Shown piece after piece: positions 18,664 to 28,703 of a stretch of 64,000 nt of DNA (position 1 is its first letter; each line of letters opens with the position of its first letter). The stretch is taken from contig NZ_BAXZ01000016.1 of the NCBI RefSeq assembly GCF_000684975.1, positions 1 to 64,000 on the forward strand, read 5' to 3'. The stretch is from Paraburkholderia acidipaludis NBRC 101816 (lineage in GTDB: Bacteria > Pseudomonadota > Gammaproteobacteria > Burkholderiales > Burkholderiaceae). A program made the translations under genes and the position numbers. The notes under the pieces are model-generated. The model did not search any database. It was not told where the DNA came from and worked only from the letters and a program-made list of their open reading frames with translations.

Positions 18664-19065
18664 GTCCCTTCCTGCTTCGCGTGTACGCCGTACCCAGGCT
18701 CGATGTTGGCCGGGCACGATTGGAGCGAACCGGGAAATGCTGCGAACGGCTGCATGTGCAGCGCAGGCAAAGTGGGACCAGCTCGAAGAAGTCGCGCGCC
18801 CACAGCACCTGTTCCCAGGCCTGTAGGCATCATTAGCCCGTCAGGGCGGTTGAGGAGGCATGCCATCTCCTGTTGCGACTTTACGCCGGTCGCAGCAGTG
18901 TTACAAGCGGCCGGTTTGTGCCATGGCGGTTTTCCCCAGGCAGGTCGAGTGAGCCCTGGCCGTCGGCTTCCGGCAATGTCGTCGGCTTGAGCGGCGCGTT
19001 TGAGCGCCTGCATGCCGAGCGCGGAATCGCGGCCCGCTTCGGTCTAAGCCCAGCACTTGGCACAG
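18664..19065. other. 402-bp region without a recognisable gene
   Basis: Contains the promoter region of the MutS-like pair. No open frame here looks like a protein family I know. The adjoining DNA on the right is a rearrangement scar, so part of this may also be decayed. Confidence 0.5.
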
Positions 19066-19683
19066 TTACTGCTTATCGGGATGCCATCTCGTACTCAAAA
19101 TTGCCCTCATGCCGACACCCAGGCCGCCGCCTTCGATCATCGCGGGGCCGCCCATGCCGATATTGCTGTTGCGCGTGGCAATGATGACATCGCTGCAGCC
19201 GAGCAGCGCCGCATTGCCGGCGAAACAGCGGCCCGCCGCGATGCCCACCACCGGCGCCTGCTCCGAAAGCGCTGCGTAGCTCGCAAAGGTGCCGACGTCG
19301 AGTCCGGGACCGCGCAACGATTCGTCGCCTGGCCGTCCGCCGCCTTCGGCAAATAGCACGACCGGCAGCTTCTGCTTGAGCGACAGTTCGAGCAGCCGGT
19401 CGGTCTTCGCATGATTGAAAAAACCCTGCGTGCCGGCCAGCACGGTCGCGTCATACGACATCACCGTCGTGCGCGCGCGTTCTGCGCCGAACAACGCACC
19501 GTTCACGCTGCCGATCCCGGTGACGATGCCGTCGGCCGGCGTGTTCGCGATCAGGTCGTCGAGCGCGCGGCGACTGCGCTGCGCGGCAATCGCGAGCGCG
19601 CCGTATTCGATGAAGCTGCCTTCGTCGCACAGATCCGCAATGTTCTCGCGTGCCGTGCGGCCGCCGCGCGCGGCGTTTTTCAA
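19066..19683 (-). pseudogene. Acyl-CoA carboxylase carboxyltransferase fragment
   Basis: About 190 codons match the inner part of a biotin-dependent acyl-CoA carboxylase carboxyltransferase (TARENIADLCDEGSFIEYGA, PVVGIAAGRCFAGNAALLG, SDVIIATRNSNIGMGGPAMI). Family members are over 500 residues, often fused to biotin carboxylase in Burkholderiales; here the match starts abruptly near 19680 and stops after GGGLGV near 19115, then runs 15 unrelated codons to a stop. Both ends are lost, so it cannot be a working subunit. The left-hand part of the gene is replaced by a TetR fragment on the opposite strand. Confidence 0.75.
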
Positions 19684-19684
19684 T

Positions 19685-20000
19685 GGCTTCGGGGCGCGCG
19701 GCGTCGGGCACTACCCGAGTTCGTTTTTTCCGGCGCGTGAGCCGCAGGCCTACCGCCCGGAGTATCTGGAGAAGCAGCATCAGCTTGCCGAGCACTTCTA
19801 TGCGCGCCTGTGCGCGCTGCTCGAACAGGGCCGCGACGAGGGTTGGTTCGATTTCAATGAAACGCGGATTACCGCGCAGGCCGCATGCAGTGTGTCGGGC
19901 TTTCTGTACACCTGGTACAAGCCCGAAGGGCGGCTCGACGTCGACACCATCGTCGCCGAACTGGTGGAGATCGCATGCCGCGCGCTCGGTCTACGGAAAA
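19685..20000 (+). pseudogene. TetR-family regulator, C-terminal fragment
   Basis: An in-frame stretch of ~105 codons (YRPEYLEKQHQLAEHFYARL, FLYTWYKPEGRLDVDT, VAELVEIACRALGLRK) resembles the ligand-binding half of a TetR regulator. No helix-turn-helix half is present: upstream the frame runs antisense through the carboxyltransferase fragment. The frame continues to a stop at 20101, overlapping the 3' end of the epimerase gene. I read it as a regulator decapitated by the same deletion that truncated the carboxyltransferase. Confidence 0.55.
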
Positions 20001-20033
20001 CGCGGCGCAAGACGGCATGCCGAGGTCGGATAC

Positions 20034-20936
20034 CTACGCGCCGAAGCGTGCCGCCTCGTCTCGCCAGTAGTGTTGCTGCCGCCAGCCGAGCAGACGCTTG
20101 AGCTTCTCGTTGCTCAGTAATGTTTCGAACTCGCCGAGTGTCTTCTTGACCGGCACGCCAGGATAGTAGCGTTCCAGCAGCGTTTGCGTCGGCACGTCGG
20201 AAGAGACGTCGTCCGCGGCAATATTCATGATCTCGAAGCCGAGCCCGTCTTTTTCGATCGCGAGGCGGCATGCCTGGGCGAGATCGCGCCCGTCGATATA
20301 GCTCCACGCGATCCGCTTGCGCAAGCCCGGATCCTTGAGCCACGTGGCAAACTTCGCATAGTCGTCGGGTTCGAGCACGTTGCCGATGCGGAAGCAATAG
20401 ATATCCGAACCGGTACGCGTCTGGAACGCCTTCGCAGTGACCTCGTTGACCACTTTCGACGTCGCGTAGCTGTCCATCGGGTTCACCGGATAAGCCTCGT
20501 CGAGCGGAAAATATTCGGGATCGCGGTGCCGGTGAGCGAACACCACGCCGTAAGTCGTCTCGCTCGACGCCACGATCACCTTGCGGATCCCCAGCTTCGA
20601 GGCGGCGTCGAGAATGTTGTACGTGCCCATCACGTTGATCCAGTAGACCTCGTTGTCGGTCGTGATCATGATGCGCGGGATGGCGGCCAGGTGGACAATC
20701 GCATCGATCGGCTTCGGCTCCAGGTCTTCGGCAAACTCCACCGCCGCCGTGCTCGATGCGAGCGCGTTGAACACCTGGCCGGCGTCGGTGATGTCCGCGA
20801 TCAGCGTGCGCGCGGTTCGCTGCGCCATGGGCACGCGATCCAGATTCAGCACCTCGTAGCCGTGCTCGACGAGGTCTTTCACCACCCACTTTCCGGCAAG
20901 GCCGCTGCCGCCGGTCACAATCACTCTCTTCGTCAT
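20034..20936 (-). CDS. NAD-dependent epimerase/dehydratase (extended SDR)
   Basis: A 300-aa extended short-chain dehydrogenase. The Rossmann motif GGSGLAG is at 9-15, and the catalytic Tyr-X3-Lys appears as YATSK near residue 157 with a preceding Ser in the VIVASSETTYG strand. It probably epimerises, dehydrates or oxidises a sugar or sugar acid; uronate dehydrogenase-like and UDP-sugar epimerase families share these motifs and the substrate cannot be assigned. Its AAGGAGGGA ribosome-binding site overlaps the stop codon of gdhB 12 bp upstream, so it is translated from the gdhB transcript. Confidence 0.85.
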   Translation of the reverse strand: MTKRVIVTGGSGLAGKWVVKDLVEHGYEVLNLDRVPMAQRTARTLIADITDAGQVFNALASSTAAVEFAEDLEPKPIDAIVHLAAIPRIMITTDNEVYWINVMGTYNILDAASKLGIRKVIVASSETTYGVVFAHRHRDPEYFPLDEAYPVNPMDSYATSKVVNEVTAKAFQTRTGSDIYCFRIGNVLEPDDYAKFATWLKDPGLRKRIAWSYIDGRDLAQACRLAIEKDGLGFEIMNIAADDVSSDVPTQTLLERYYPGVPVKKTLGEFETLLSNEKLKRLLGWRQQHYWRDEAARFGA

Positions 20937-20948
20937 AGGATTCCCTCC

Positions 20949-23900
20949 TTAAGCTCTCTCCAGCGCGGCCATCGCGCGCACAATCACAAGCAGTACGGAA
21001 AGACTCACGCCGCTCGAAGCGCGCAATTCCGCAAGCAACTGCCCATAGCGCTCCAGCGCGGCCTCATGCTGCCCGCACCAGGCGTCCACGAGCGCTTGCG
21101 CGTCTGCCGTATCCGCCACCTCCGCCGCCTGCGCCAGCACGCTCGTCGTGAGCACGCGCTTGAGGCGCGCCACCTCCGCCAGCGCGGCCGCGCGCGCCAT
21201 GGTGTCCCAGTGGCTCGGTGTGGGCAACGCTGCCGCGCGTTCGCTGATCCAGCCGTAATTGAGCCGCGTGCCAAGCGCGAAATACGTGGCCGCGACGAGT
21301 TCCAGCGGCCGTCCGCATGCCGCCGCCACTTCGGCGATATCGAGCAGCGCGACGGAAATTTCGCCGCCCGCTACGCGCAGTGCAAGCGTGCTTTCCACAC
21401 CCGCGTTCACCAGCTCGCCCTGGCGCACGGAAAGCGCTTCGAGATCGCCTTCGGGCAGCAGCGCGGGCAATTGCGGCGCAAGCCGCTGCGCCGCCGCCCG
21501 GCAGTGCGCAAGCAGCGAGCCCACCCCTTCCCGGTCTGTCGCGCCGGCCTGCAGATGGCGCAGGAACCAGAGCGCCGCGCGTTCGAGCAGCCGTGCGATC
21601 TCCACGAACATGCGCGCCTGCACGTCGTCGGGCACGCGGTTGTCGAGCGCGTCGATGGCGCGCCAGATTTCGTCGAGATCGAACACGTCCCGCACCATGA
21701 TGCACGCGCGCACGATCTCGTCGGGGCGCGCGTCGGTTTCCTCCATGAGCCGATGCACGAACGCGCAGCCCACGCGGTTCACGAGCGCGTTGGTCAGGTG
21801 CGTGGCCAGAATTTCACGCCGCAGCGGATGGCGCTGCATCGGCTCGCTGAACCGTTGCTGAAGCGGCTTCGGGAAATAATCGGTCAGCAAGCCGGCCACG
21901 AGCGGATCTTCGGGCACGTTCGAGTCGAGCAGCGCATCGTAAAGCCACATCTTGCTATAGGCGAGCAGCACGGCGCGTTCCGGCGACGTGAGGCCGAGCT
22001 TCGCGGCCTGGCGCTCGGCCATCTCCTCGTCCGTCGGCAGAAATTCGATCACGCGATTGAGCCGCCCGGCACGTTCGAGCCAGCGCATGAAGCGCGCCTC
22101 GGCATCCAGCAGCATCACGGCATAGCAGCCCGCGATAGAGAGCGACTGGGTCTGGTAATAGTTGTCGCTCAGCACCAGCAGTCCGACTTCGTCGGTCATT
22201 TCCGCGAGCAGCGTGTTGCGCTGCTTCGTCGTCATTTCACCGTCGGCCACCACGAGGCCGAGCAGGATCTTGATATTTACTTCGTGATCCGAACAGTCGA
22301 CGCCCGCCGAATTGTCGATCGCGTCGGTATTGATGCGCCCGCCGTGCTGCGCGAACTCGATGCGGCCGAGCTGCGTCACGCCGAGGTTGCCGCCCTCGCC
22401 CACCACCTTGCAGCGCAGGTCCGAGCCGTTGACGCGCACCGCGTCGTTGGCGCGGTCGCCCACTTGCGCGTGCGTTTCGCGCTCGGCCTTCACATACGTG
22501 CCGATGCCGCCGTTGTAGAGCAGATCGACGGGCGCCTGCAGGATGGCGCGAATCAGCTCGTTCGGCGTGAGCGCCACGGCTTCGATACCCAAGGCCGCCT
22601 GCACCGCGGGCGTAAGCGGAATCGTCTTCACGGTGCGCGCGAACACGCCGCCGCCCGCCGAAATCGCGCCGGTATCGTAATCGGCCCAGCTCGATCGTTC
22701 GAGCCCGAACAGGCGGTCGCGCTCGGCGAAGCTCGCGAGCGGATCGGGCGTGGGATCGAGGAAGATGTGCCGGTGATCGAACGCGGCAACCAGTTTGATG
22801 TGCGGCGAGAGCAGCATGCCGTTGCCGAACACGTCGCCGGACATATCGCCGACGCCGACGACCGTGAAGTCGGCCGCCTGCGTGTCCACGCCCATTTCGC
22901 GGAAGTGCCGCTTGACCGACTCCCACGCGCCCCGCGCGGTGATCGCCATCTTCTTGTGGTCGTAGCCCACCGAACCGCCCGAAGCGAACGCGTCGTCGAG
23001 CCAGAAGCCGTATTCGGCGGAAATGGCGTTCGCGTAGTCGGAGAACGTGGCGGTGCCCTTGTCGGCGGCCACGACGAGATAGGGGTCGTCGGGGTCATGA
23101 CGCACCACGTCGGGCGGCGGCACGACGGCGTTGGTCACGAGGTTGTCGGTGAGATCGAGCAGGCCGCGCAGGAAGGTCTGGTAGCATGCCACGCCTTCGC
23201 GCATCCACGCCTCACGGTCGCTCGCCGGCGGCGGATTCTTTACGACGAAGCCGCCCTTCGAGCCCACCGGCACGATCACGACGTTCTTCACCATCTGCGC
23301 TTTCATGAGGCCCAGCACTTCCGTGCGGAAGTCCTCACGGCGGTCCGACCAGCGCAGACCGCCGCGCGCGACGCGCCCGCCGCGCAAATGCACGCCCTCC
23401 ACGCGCGGCGAGTAAACCCAGATCTCGAACATCGGCTTGGGCTCGGGCAGGCCCGGCACCTTCGACGGATCGAACTTGAACGACAGTGCGGGCCGTTCCT
23501 CGCCATCCGCACCGCGGCGGAAATAGTTCGTGCGCACCGTCGCATTGATCACGCCGAGGAACTGCCGGAGAATGCGATCCTCGTCGAGATTGGGCACCTG
23601 GTCCAGCGCGGTTTCGATGGCCTTGAGCCTGAGCGCTACGCGCTCCTCACGAGCCTCATCGTCGCGCGGGTTGAATCGTAGTACGAATAATTCGACGAAC
23701 TGGCGTGCGATCGCCGGATTGCCGGTCAGCGCGCGTTCGATATAGGCGTCGCTGAAGGTCGAGCCCACCTGGCGCAAATATTTTGCGTAAGCGCGCAGGA
23801 TCGTGACTTCGCGCGCGCTCAGGTAGGCCCGCAGCACAAGCCGGTTGAAATTGTCGTTCTCGATGCGGCCGCTCCAGACGCCTTCGAACGCGTCTTCGAA

Positions 23901-25799
23901 CAGGTCCTTCACGCGTTCGATATCGAATTCGGTGTCGTCCGCGAGTTCAAGGCCGAAATCGTGCACCCATGCCGGCGCGCAAGTCGGCGCCTCGATCACG
24001 TAGGGCCGCTCTTCGTCCACGCGCACGCCCAGGTGTTCGAGCATCGGCAGGCTGCGCGAAAGCGCGATCGCCTCGCCCGCGCAATAAACCTTGAAGCGGA
24101 ACGTGCGCGGCCCCGCCTCGATGGGCCGGTAGAGATTCATGGCAATGCGCGGCGTACCCTGCACGCGCTCGATCAATTCGACATCGCGCACCGCCGTGCG
24201 CGCCGGATAGTCGTCGCGATAGCCGGCCGGGAACGAATCGGCATAGCGATGCAGGAGCCGCGTACCCTGCTCTTCGCCGAACGCGTCGAGCAGCGCGTCG
24301 GCCAGGTCGTCCTGCCAGCGGCGCGTGACCTGCACGAGCCGCGCCTCCAGTTCGCGGGTGTCGACGTCCGGCATCGTGCCGGAATCGGCATGCACGACGA
24401 AATGAATTCGCGCGATGGCGGACTCCGAAAGCAGCGGCGTGAATTCCACGGAAACGCCGTTAAAAGCGTCCGCCAGCAGGTTCGCGATGCGCCGCCGCAA
24501 GTCGGTGTTGTACTTGTCGCGCGACACGTACACGAGGCAGGAGACGAACCGGTTGAAGCGGTCGCGCCGCACGAAAAGCCGCGTGCGTTGATGCTCCTGC
24601 AGGCGCAGCACGCCGAGCGCGATTTCATAGAGCTCGTCCTCACTGGCCTGAAGCAGTTCGTCGCGCGGATACGTTTCAAGCACCGTGACGAGCGATTTGC
24701 CGAGATGCCCTTTGGGCAGAAAACCCGCGCGCTGCACGATATTCGCGCATTTGCGCCGCACGATGGGGATTTCCGCGGCGGACACCCTATACGCGGTCGA
24801 GGTGTAAAGGCCGACGAAGCGGCGCTCGCCGCACACCTTGCCGTCCGGCCCGACGAGCTTCACGCCCACATAGTCGAGATAGCCTGGCCGGTGCACCGTG
24901 GCGCGCGAGTTGGCCTTGGTGAGAAAGATGGGCCACGCCCCGCCGACGATGTCCAGGGCCGCGGGTGGCAACGGCGTGACGTCCGGCGCGTCAGGCACGC
25001 GCAGCGATTCGCGCAGGATGCCGAGGCCCGAGCCCTCCACGCGGCGCAAACCGTAGCCGCCCTCGTGCGCCACGAGCGCGTAATCGCATTGCCCGAGGAA
25101 CGTGAAATGATCGGCCACCATCCATTCGAGGAATGCCCGCGATTCGATATCCTCGGCGCTCGCCTCACGGGCTTTCAGGGTCTTGATGGTGGCGCGCGCG
25201 ACCTCGACGAGCTTCGGCCAGTCTTCGACCGAAGCACGCACGTCGCCCAGCACCTTGGCGATGTCGCGACGCAGTTCTTCGAGTTTTGCTGCGTCGCCGC
25301 AGCGATCCACCTCGAAGTGGATGAACGAGGCGAGCTGCGATTGTCCGTCGTCGGTGCTGGCCACGCCCTCGTCCACCCGCACAATCGCCCCCTCTTTGTC
25401 GCGCCAGATGCGGAACACGGGATGCATGGCCGAATGCAGCGCGAGCCCCAGCCGGTTGACGGCCATGGAAACCGAATCGACGAGAAACGGCATGTCGTCG
25501 TTGACGATCTCGATGACCGTGTGGTCCGAATGCCAGCCGTGCTGTTCGAGGATCGGGTTGTAGACCTGCATGCGCTCGCTGCCCGGCACAAAACGCTGCG
25601 CGGTGCGCCAGTGCCCCATGGCGGCGCCGTAGAGGTCGGCGATGCTGCGGCTGCGCAGATCTTCGACGTCGACGAAATCGTAGTAGTGCCGCAGGAAAGG
25701 TTCGACGATCCGGAAAGTCGGCTCGGGCAGGCGCGCCCGCGCGAATTCCATGACATCGGAGAGCAGATGAGCGACGAATTCTTCGTTCTTCGCTAACAT
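20949..25799 (-). CDS. gdhB: NAD-specific glutamate dehydrogenase, large (L-180) class
   Basis: A 1616-aa NAD-glutamate dehydrogenase, which oxidatively deaminates L-glutamate to 2-oxoglutarate and ammonia in catabolism. It has the layout of the 180-kDa class: a long N-terminal half with ACT-like regulatory modules (VIEIVNDDMPFLVDSVSMAV near residue 100), a central catalytic domain (VIVPVGSKGGFVVKNPP, then VGDMSGDVFGNGMLLS) with Rossmann elements (GEGGNLGVTQLGR), and a helical C-terminal domain. Length is normal for the family. The start has an AAGGAG site. The strong match makes the call secure; it shares a transcript with the epimerase. Confidence 0.97.
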   Translation of the reverse strand: MLAKNEEFVAHLLSDVMEFARARLPEPTFRIVEPFLRHYYDFVDVEDLRSRSIADLYGAAMGHWRTAQRFVPGSERMQVYNPILEQHGWHSDHTVIEIVNDDMPFLVDSVSMAVNRLGLALHSAMHPVFRIWRDKEGAIVRVDEGVASTDDGQSQLASFIHFEVDRCGDAAKLEELRRDIAKVLGDVRASVEDWPKLVEVARATIKTLKAREASAEDIESRAFLEWMVADHFTFLGQCDYALVAHEGGYGLRRVEGSGLGILRESLRVPDAPDVTPLPPAALDIVGGAWPIFLTKANSRATVHRPGYLDYVGVKLVGPDGKVCGERRFVGLYTSTAYRVSAAEIPIVRRKCANIVQRAGFLPKGHLGKSLVTVLETYPRDELLQASEDELYEIALGVLRLQEHQRTRLFVRRDRFNRFVSCLVYVSRDKYNTDLRRRIANLLADAFNGVSVEFTPLLSESAIARIHFVVHADSGTMPDVDTRELEARLVQVTRRWQDDLADALLDAFGEEQGTRLLHRYADSFPAGYRDDYPARTAVRDVELIERVQGTPRIAMNLYRPIEAGPRTFRFKVYCAGEAIALSRSLPMLEHLGVRVDEERPYVIEAPTCAPAWVHDFGLELADDTEFDIERVKDLFEDAFEGVWSGRIENDNFNRLVLRAYLSAREVTILRAYAKYLRQVGSTFSDAYIERALTGNPAIARQFVELFVLRFNPRDDEAREERVALRLKAIETALDQVPNLDEDRILRQFLGVINATVRTNYFRRGADGEERPALSFKFDPSKVPGLPEPKPMFEIWVYSPRVEGVHLRGGRVARGGLRWSDRREDFRTEVLGLMKAQMVKNVVIVPVGSKGGFVVKNPPPASDREAWMREGVACYQTFLRGLLDLTDNLVTNAVVPPPDVVRHDPDDPYLVVAADKGTATFSDYANAISAEYGFWLDDAFASGGSVGYDHKKMAITARGAWESVKRHFREMGVDTQAADFTVVGVGDMSGDVFGNGMLLSPHIKLVAAFDHRHIFLDPTPDPLASFAERDRLFGLERSSWADYDTGAISAGGGVFARTVKTIPLTPAVQAALGIEAVALTPNELIRAILQAPVDLLYNGGIGTYVKAERETHAQVGDRANDAVRVNGSDLRCKVVGEGGNLGVTQLGRIEFAQHGGRINTDAIDNSAGVDCSDHEVNIKILLGLVVADGEMTTKQRNTLLAEMTDEVGLLVLSDNYYQTQSLSIAGCYAVMLLDAEARFMRWLERAGRLNRVIEFLPTDEEMAERQAAKLGLTSPERAVLLAYSKMWLYDALLDSNVPEDPLVAGLLTDYFPKPLQQRFSEPMQRHPLRREILATHLTNALVNRVGCAFVHRLMEETDARPDEIVRACIMVRDVFDLDEIWRAIDALDNRVPDDVQARMFVEIARLLERAALWFLRHLQAGATDREGVGSLLAHCRAAAQRLAPQLPALLPEGDLEALSVRQGELVNAGVESTLALRVAGGEISVALLDIAEVAAACGRPLELVAATYFALGTRLNYGWISERAAALPTPSHWDTMARAAALAEVARLKRVLTTSVLAQAAEVADTADAQALVDAWCGQHEAALERYGQLLAELRASSGVSLSVLLVIVRAMAALERA

Positions 25800-25900
25800 G
25801 GCGAACTCCTTGACGGGTAGCCATCGACCGCATCGGCAGTCCGGCCATTATGCACCGTCAAGGTGATCGAACGATGAATGCGTGAGCACGACGGAGGCCG

Positions 25901-26875
25901 TCACCCTCCTGTCAGGAACGACAGCAGCAGGCATGTCACCTCTTCGGGCTTCTCCTGCTGGATGAAATGCCCGCCGCGCGCGATGAGATGATTGCCAACG
26001 AGATTCGGCACGTTGCTCGCCAGATTCGCGTACTCGTCCTTCGCCATTTTCAGCACGCCGTCGAGTTCGCCGGCGATAAACAGCGTGGGCTGCAGGATCT
26101 TCGCGCCGTCGAGGAATGGCGTCATCTCCCAGTTCCGGTCGAGATTCCGGTACCAGTTGATTCCGCCGCGAAAACCGGACTGCCGGAACCGCCCGACCAG
26201 GTAGTCGAGGTCCTCGGCGGGCAGCCAGTCGGGCAAACGGTCCGGAATCGCCAGGTTGTCGATAATCCGCGTTCCCTTCTCGAATCGCGCAAAACTGATC
26301 CGCTTGTGCGCTTCGTCGAATTGCGCATCGCCGGACGCCGTGTACAGCACCCCGAGCAGCGAGCGGTGAATGTCGAGCTCGAGCTCCCGTTCGACCTTGC
26401 CTGGCTCCTGGAAATAATGCTGATAGAAGTCGCGCTCCTGCGTGCCGGCGGCGAAGCGCACCGCCGGCCGCAGCTTGTGCCGCGGCAGATACGGCACGCT
26501 CAGGTGCACAAGCTTGCTGAACAGATCGGGGCGCAATAGTGAGGCGTACTGCACGACGATCGAGCCCCAGTCGTGCCCGACGAGTATCGCCTCCTTCTCG
26601 CCAAGCGCCTGCACGAGGCCGACCAGATCGCCCACGAGGTTGAGCACGTGATACGAATCGATCGCCAGCGGCGCGTCGGTGTCGCCGTAGCCGCGCTGAT
26701 CCATCGCGACCACCCGGAAGCCCGCGTCGGCGAGCGCCCCGATCTGATGGCGCCACGAGTACCACGACTCGGGCCAGCCGTGGCACAGCAGCACGAGCGG
26801 CCCGCTGCCGGCCTCGACGTAGTGCATCCGGATGCCATTGGTGTACGCATAGCCATGCTTCCAGTCCGTCGACAT
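25901..26875 (-). CDS. Alpha/beta hydrolase, epoxide-hydrolase-like
   Basis: A 324-aa alpha/beta hydrolase of the epoxide hydrolase/haloalkane dehalogenase group. It shows the oxyanion motif HGWPESW (about 32-38), the nucleophile elbow GHDWGS with Asp as nucleophile, a cap domain (about 135-225) and the catalytic His in ARGGHFIQQEKPEEV near the C-terminus. Tyrosines in the cap that would donate a proton to an epoxide are plausible but not mapped. It ends 101 bp upstream of gdhB on the same strand and probably has its own promoter. Confidence 0.87.
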   Translation of the reverse strand: MSTDWKHGYAYTNGIRMHYVEAGSGPLVLLCHGWPESWYSWRHQIGALADAGFRVVAMDQRGYGDTDAPLAIDSYHVLNLVGDLVGLVQALGEKEAILVGHDWGSIVVQYASLLRPDLFSKLVHLSVPYLPRHKLRPAVRFAAGTQERDFYQHYFQEPGKVERELELDIHRSLLGVLYTASGDAQFDEAHKRISFARFEKGTRIIDNLAIPDRLPDWLPAEDLDYLVGRFRQSGFRGGINWYRNLDRNWEMTPFLDGAKILQPTLFIAGELDGVLKMAKDEYANLASNVPNLVGNHLIARGGHFIQQEKPEEVTCLLLSFLTGG

Positions 26876-26936
26876 TGCCCTTCTCCCGTTATCCTGCGTA
26901 GCCTGGGGATCGAATCAGACGCTCACTCGCACCGCT

Positions 26937-28046
26937 TCACGCCAGCGCCGGATAATCGACGTAGCCGTGCGCGCCGGCACCACCATACAGCGAAGCGTCC
27001 TTGAACGGCGGGTTGAGCGGCGCATTCTCGCGGAAGCGGCGCGGCAGGTCCGGTGTCGTGATCATCGCGCGACCGAACGAGATCATGTCGGCGCGGCCGC
27101 TCTGCAGCGCGTCGATGGCCATCTCCTTCGTATAGCCGTTGTTCAGCATCCACACGCCCGAGTACAAACGATGCAGCGCCTCGTAGTCGAACGGCGCATT
27201 GTCGCGCGGGCCGCCCGTGTGCCCCTCGACGACGTGGATGTACACCGGATGCAGCTTCTCGAGCTCGCGCACCACGTATTCGAACAGGGGCTGCGGATCG
27301 CTTTCCGACGAATCGTTGACCGGCGAGACCGGCGACAGGCGAATGCCGACACGCTCCGCACCAATCTCGCCGATCACGGCGGCCATGACTTCCAGCAGGA
27401 AGCGGGCGCGGTTCTCGATGCTGCCGCCGTACGCGTCGGCGCGGTGATTCGAGCCGCTGCGCAGGAAAGCATCGATCAGATAGCCGTGCGCGCCATGAAT
27501 CTCGACACCGTCGAATCCGGCTTCAATCGCTTTCGCAGCGGCGGTGCGGAAATCGTCGACGATGCCGGCGATCTCAGCCATTGCGAGCGCGCGCGGTTCG
27601 GAGCAGTCGACGAAGCCCTGGTCCACGATATAGGTCTTGGCCTTCGCGGCAATCGCCGAAGGCGCGACGGGCGCGAGGCGCCCCGGCTGGAAATGCGTGT
27701 GCGACATGCGGCCCGTATGCCAGAGCTGCACGAAGATCTTGCCGCCCTTCGCGTGCACGGCGTCGGTCACTTTCCTCCACGCGGCGATCTGGCCTGCGGT
27801 ATAGACGCCCGGCGTATGCGTATAGCCCTGGGCCGTTTCGGACACCTGCGTTGCTTCGGCGATGACGAGGCCGACGCTGGCGCGCTGGCTGTAGTACTCG
27901 ACGACCATATCGGTCGGCGCAAGGCTGTCGTCGGCACGGCTGCGCGTGAGCGGCGCCATGGCCATGCGGTTCGCGAGTTCGAGCTTGCCGAGCTTGATCG
28001 GCTGGAACAATGCATCGGCGAGGCAGGCTTCGGTCTGAACACCCAT
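26937..28046 (-). CDS. nemA: Old yellow enzyme, N-ethylmaleimide/alkene reductase
   Basis: A 369-aa FMN-dependent ene-reductase of the NemA type that reduces activated alkenes and some nitro-compounds with NADPH. The start region ALFQPIKLGKLELANRMAMA, the GVEIHGAHGYLIDAFL active-site strand with His for carbonyl binding, and the C-terminal ISFGRAMITTPDLPRR phosphate-binding loop are all typical. The ATG at 28046 gives the family length; a longer in-frame read crosses the upstream regulator gene. The TetR gene ends 8 bp upstream, matching the nemR-nemA operon of enterobacteria. Confidence 0.95.
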   Translation of the reverse strand: MGVQTEACLADALFQPIKLGKLELANRMAMAPLTRSRADDSLAPTDMVVEYYSQRASVGLVIAEATQVSETAQGYTHTPGVYTAGQIAAWRKVTDAVHAKGGKIFVQLWHTGRMSHTHFQPGRLAPVAPSAIAAKAKTYIVDQGFVDCSEPRALAMAEIAGIVDDFRTAAAKAIEAGFDGVEIHGAHGYLIDAFLRSGSNHRADAYGGSIENRARFLLEVMAAVIGEIGAERVGIRLSPVSPVNDSSESDPQPLFEYVVRELEKLHPVYIHVVEGHTGGPRDNAPFDYEALHRLYSGVWMLNNGYTKEMAIDALQSGRADMISFGRAMITTPDLPRRFRENAPLNPPFKDASLYGGAGAHGYVDYPALA

Positions 28047-28054
28047 GTTGAGGA

Positions 28055-28690
28055 CTACTCCGAGATTGGTTTGAGGGGGGCGGCAGCCCGGGAAACGGGC
28101 GGAAACAGCTGATCGAGAATCAGGTCGACGCTTTGGCGCAGCGGCTCGACCGAGCGCTCGAGCTTCACACGCAGCAGCGCACCTTCCCACGCGTCCCACG
28201 CGAGGCCCGATAGCGCGGCCGGCGCGACGTCGTCGCGAATGTCGCCGTGCGCCTGCGCCCGGCTGATCATCCCGGCAAGGCGCTCGCGCCACTCGAGTTG
28301 CGCTTCGAGCAGCGCGACGCGGCACGGGTCGCTGGCCAGCCCGATCTCCGCCGCGAAATTGCCGACAAGGCAACCGGCCTGCATCGTCCGGCGTTCGTGG
28401 TACGCGATCATCTGCGCGAACACGTAGCGGATCGCGGCCATGGGCTGCGGCGGCGCGGTTTCGATCATGGCTTCCCACGAGCGCTGCAGATAAGCGGCGT
28501 ACTGCGCGATGATCTCGACCGCGAAAGCTTCCTTGCTGTCGAAATGGTTGTAGAACGAGCCCTTCGGCACGCCGGCGTGATCGGTGATCTGCTGGATGCC
28601 GGTGGCGTTGTAGCCCTGGCGCGAAAAGAGCTCGCGCCCCGCCCGGATCAGGCGGTTGGGGATGTCGGTTTTGTCGGCGGTTCGGGGCAT
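28055..28690 (-). CDS. nemR: TetR-family repressor, NemR-like
   Basis: A 211-aa TetR regulator with an N-terminal helix-turn-helix (IQQITDHAGVPKGSFYNHFD, about 32-51) and a C-terminal effector domain. NemR proteins sense electrophiles and bleach through cysteines; Cys107 (QAGCLVGNF) is at the position of the conserved reactive cysteine. It heads the operon with nemA. A palindrome GACCGGTC lies 13 bp before its start codon, so autorepression of the whole operon is likely. Confidence 0.88.
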   Translation of the reverse strand: MPRTADKTDIPNRLIRAGRELFSRQGYNATGIQQITDHAGVPKGSFYNHFDSKEAFAVEIIAQYAAYLQRSWEAMIETAPPQPMAAIRYVFAQMIAYHERRTMQAGCLVGNFAAEIGLASDPCRVALLEAQLEWRERLAGMISRAQAHGDIRDDVAPAALSGLAWDAWEGALLRVKLERSVEPLRQSVDLILDQLFPPVSRAAAPLKPISE

Positions 28691-28703
28691 GGGCGAATAA
28701 TAT

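Noticed and set aside
20184..23681. 1165-codon open frame on the plus strand inside gdhB
   Set aside because: Antisense to the gdhB catalytic region; Arg/His-rich composition and no domain. High-GC codon bias explains its openness.
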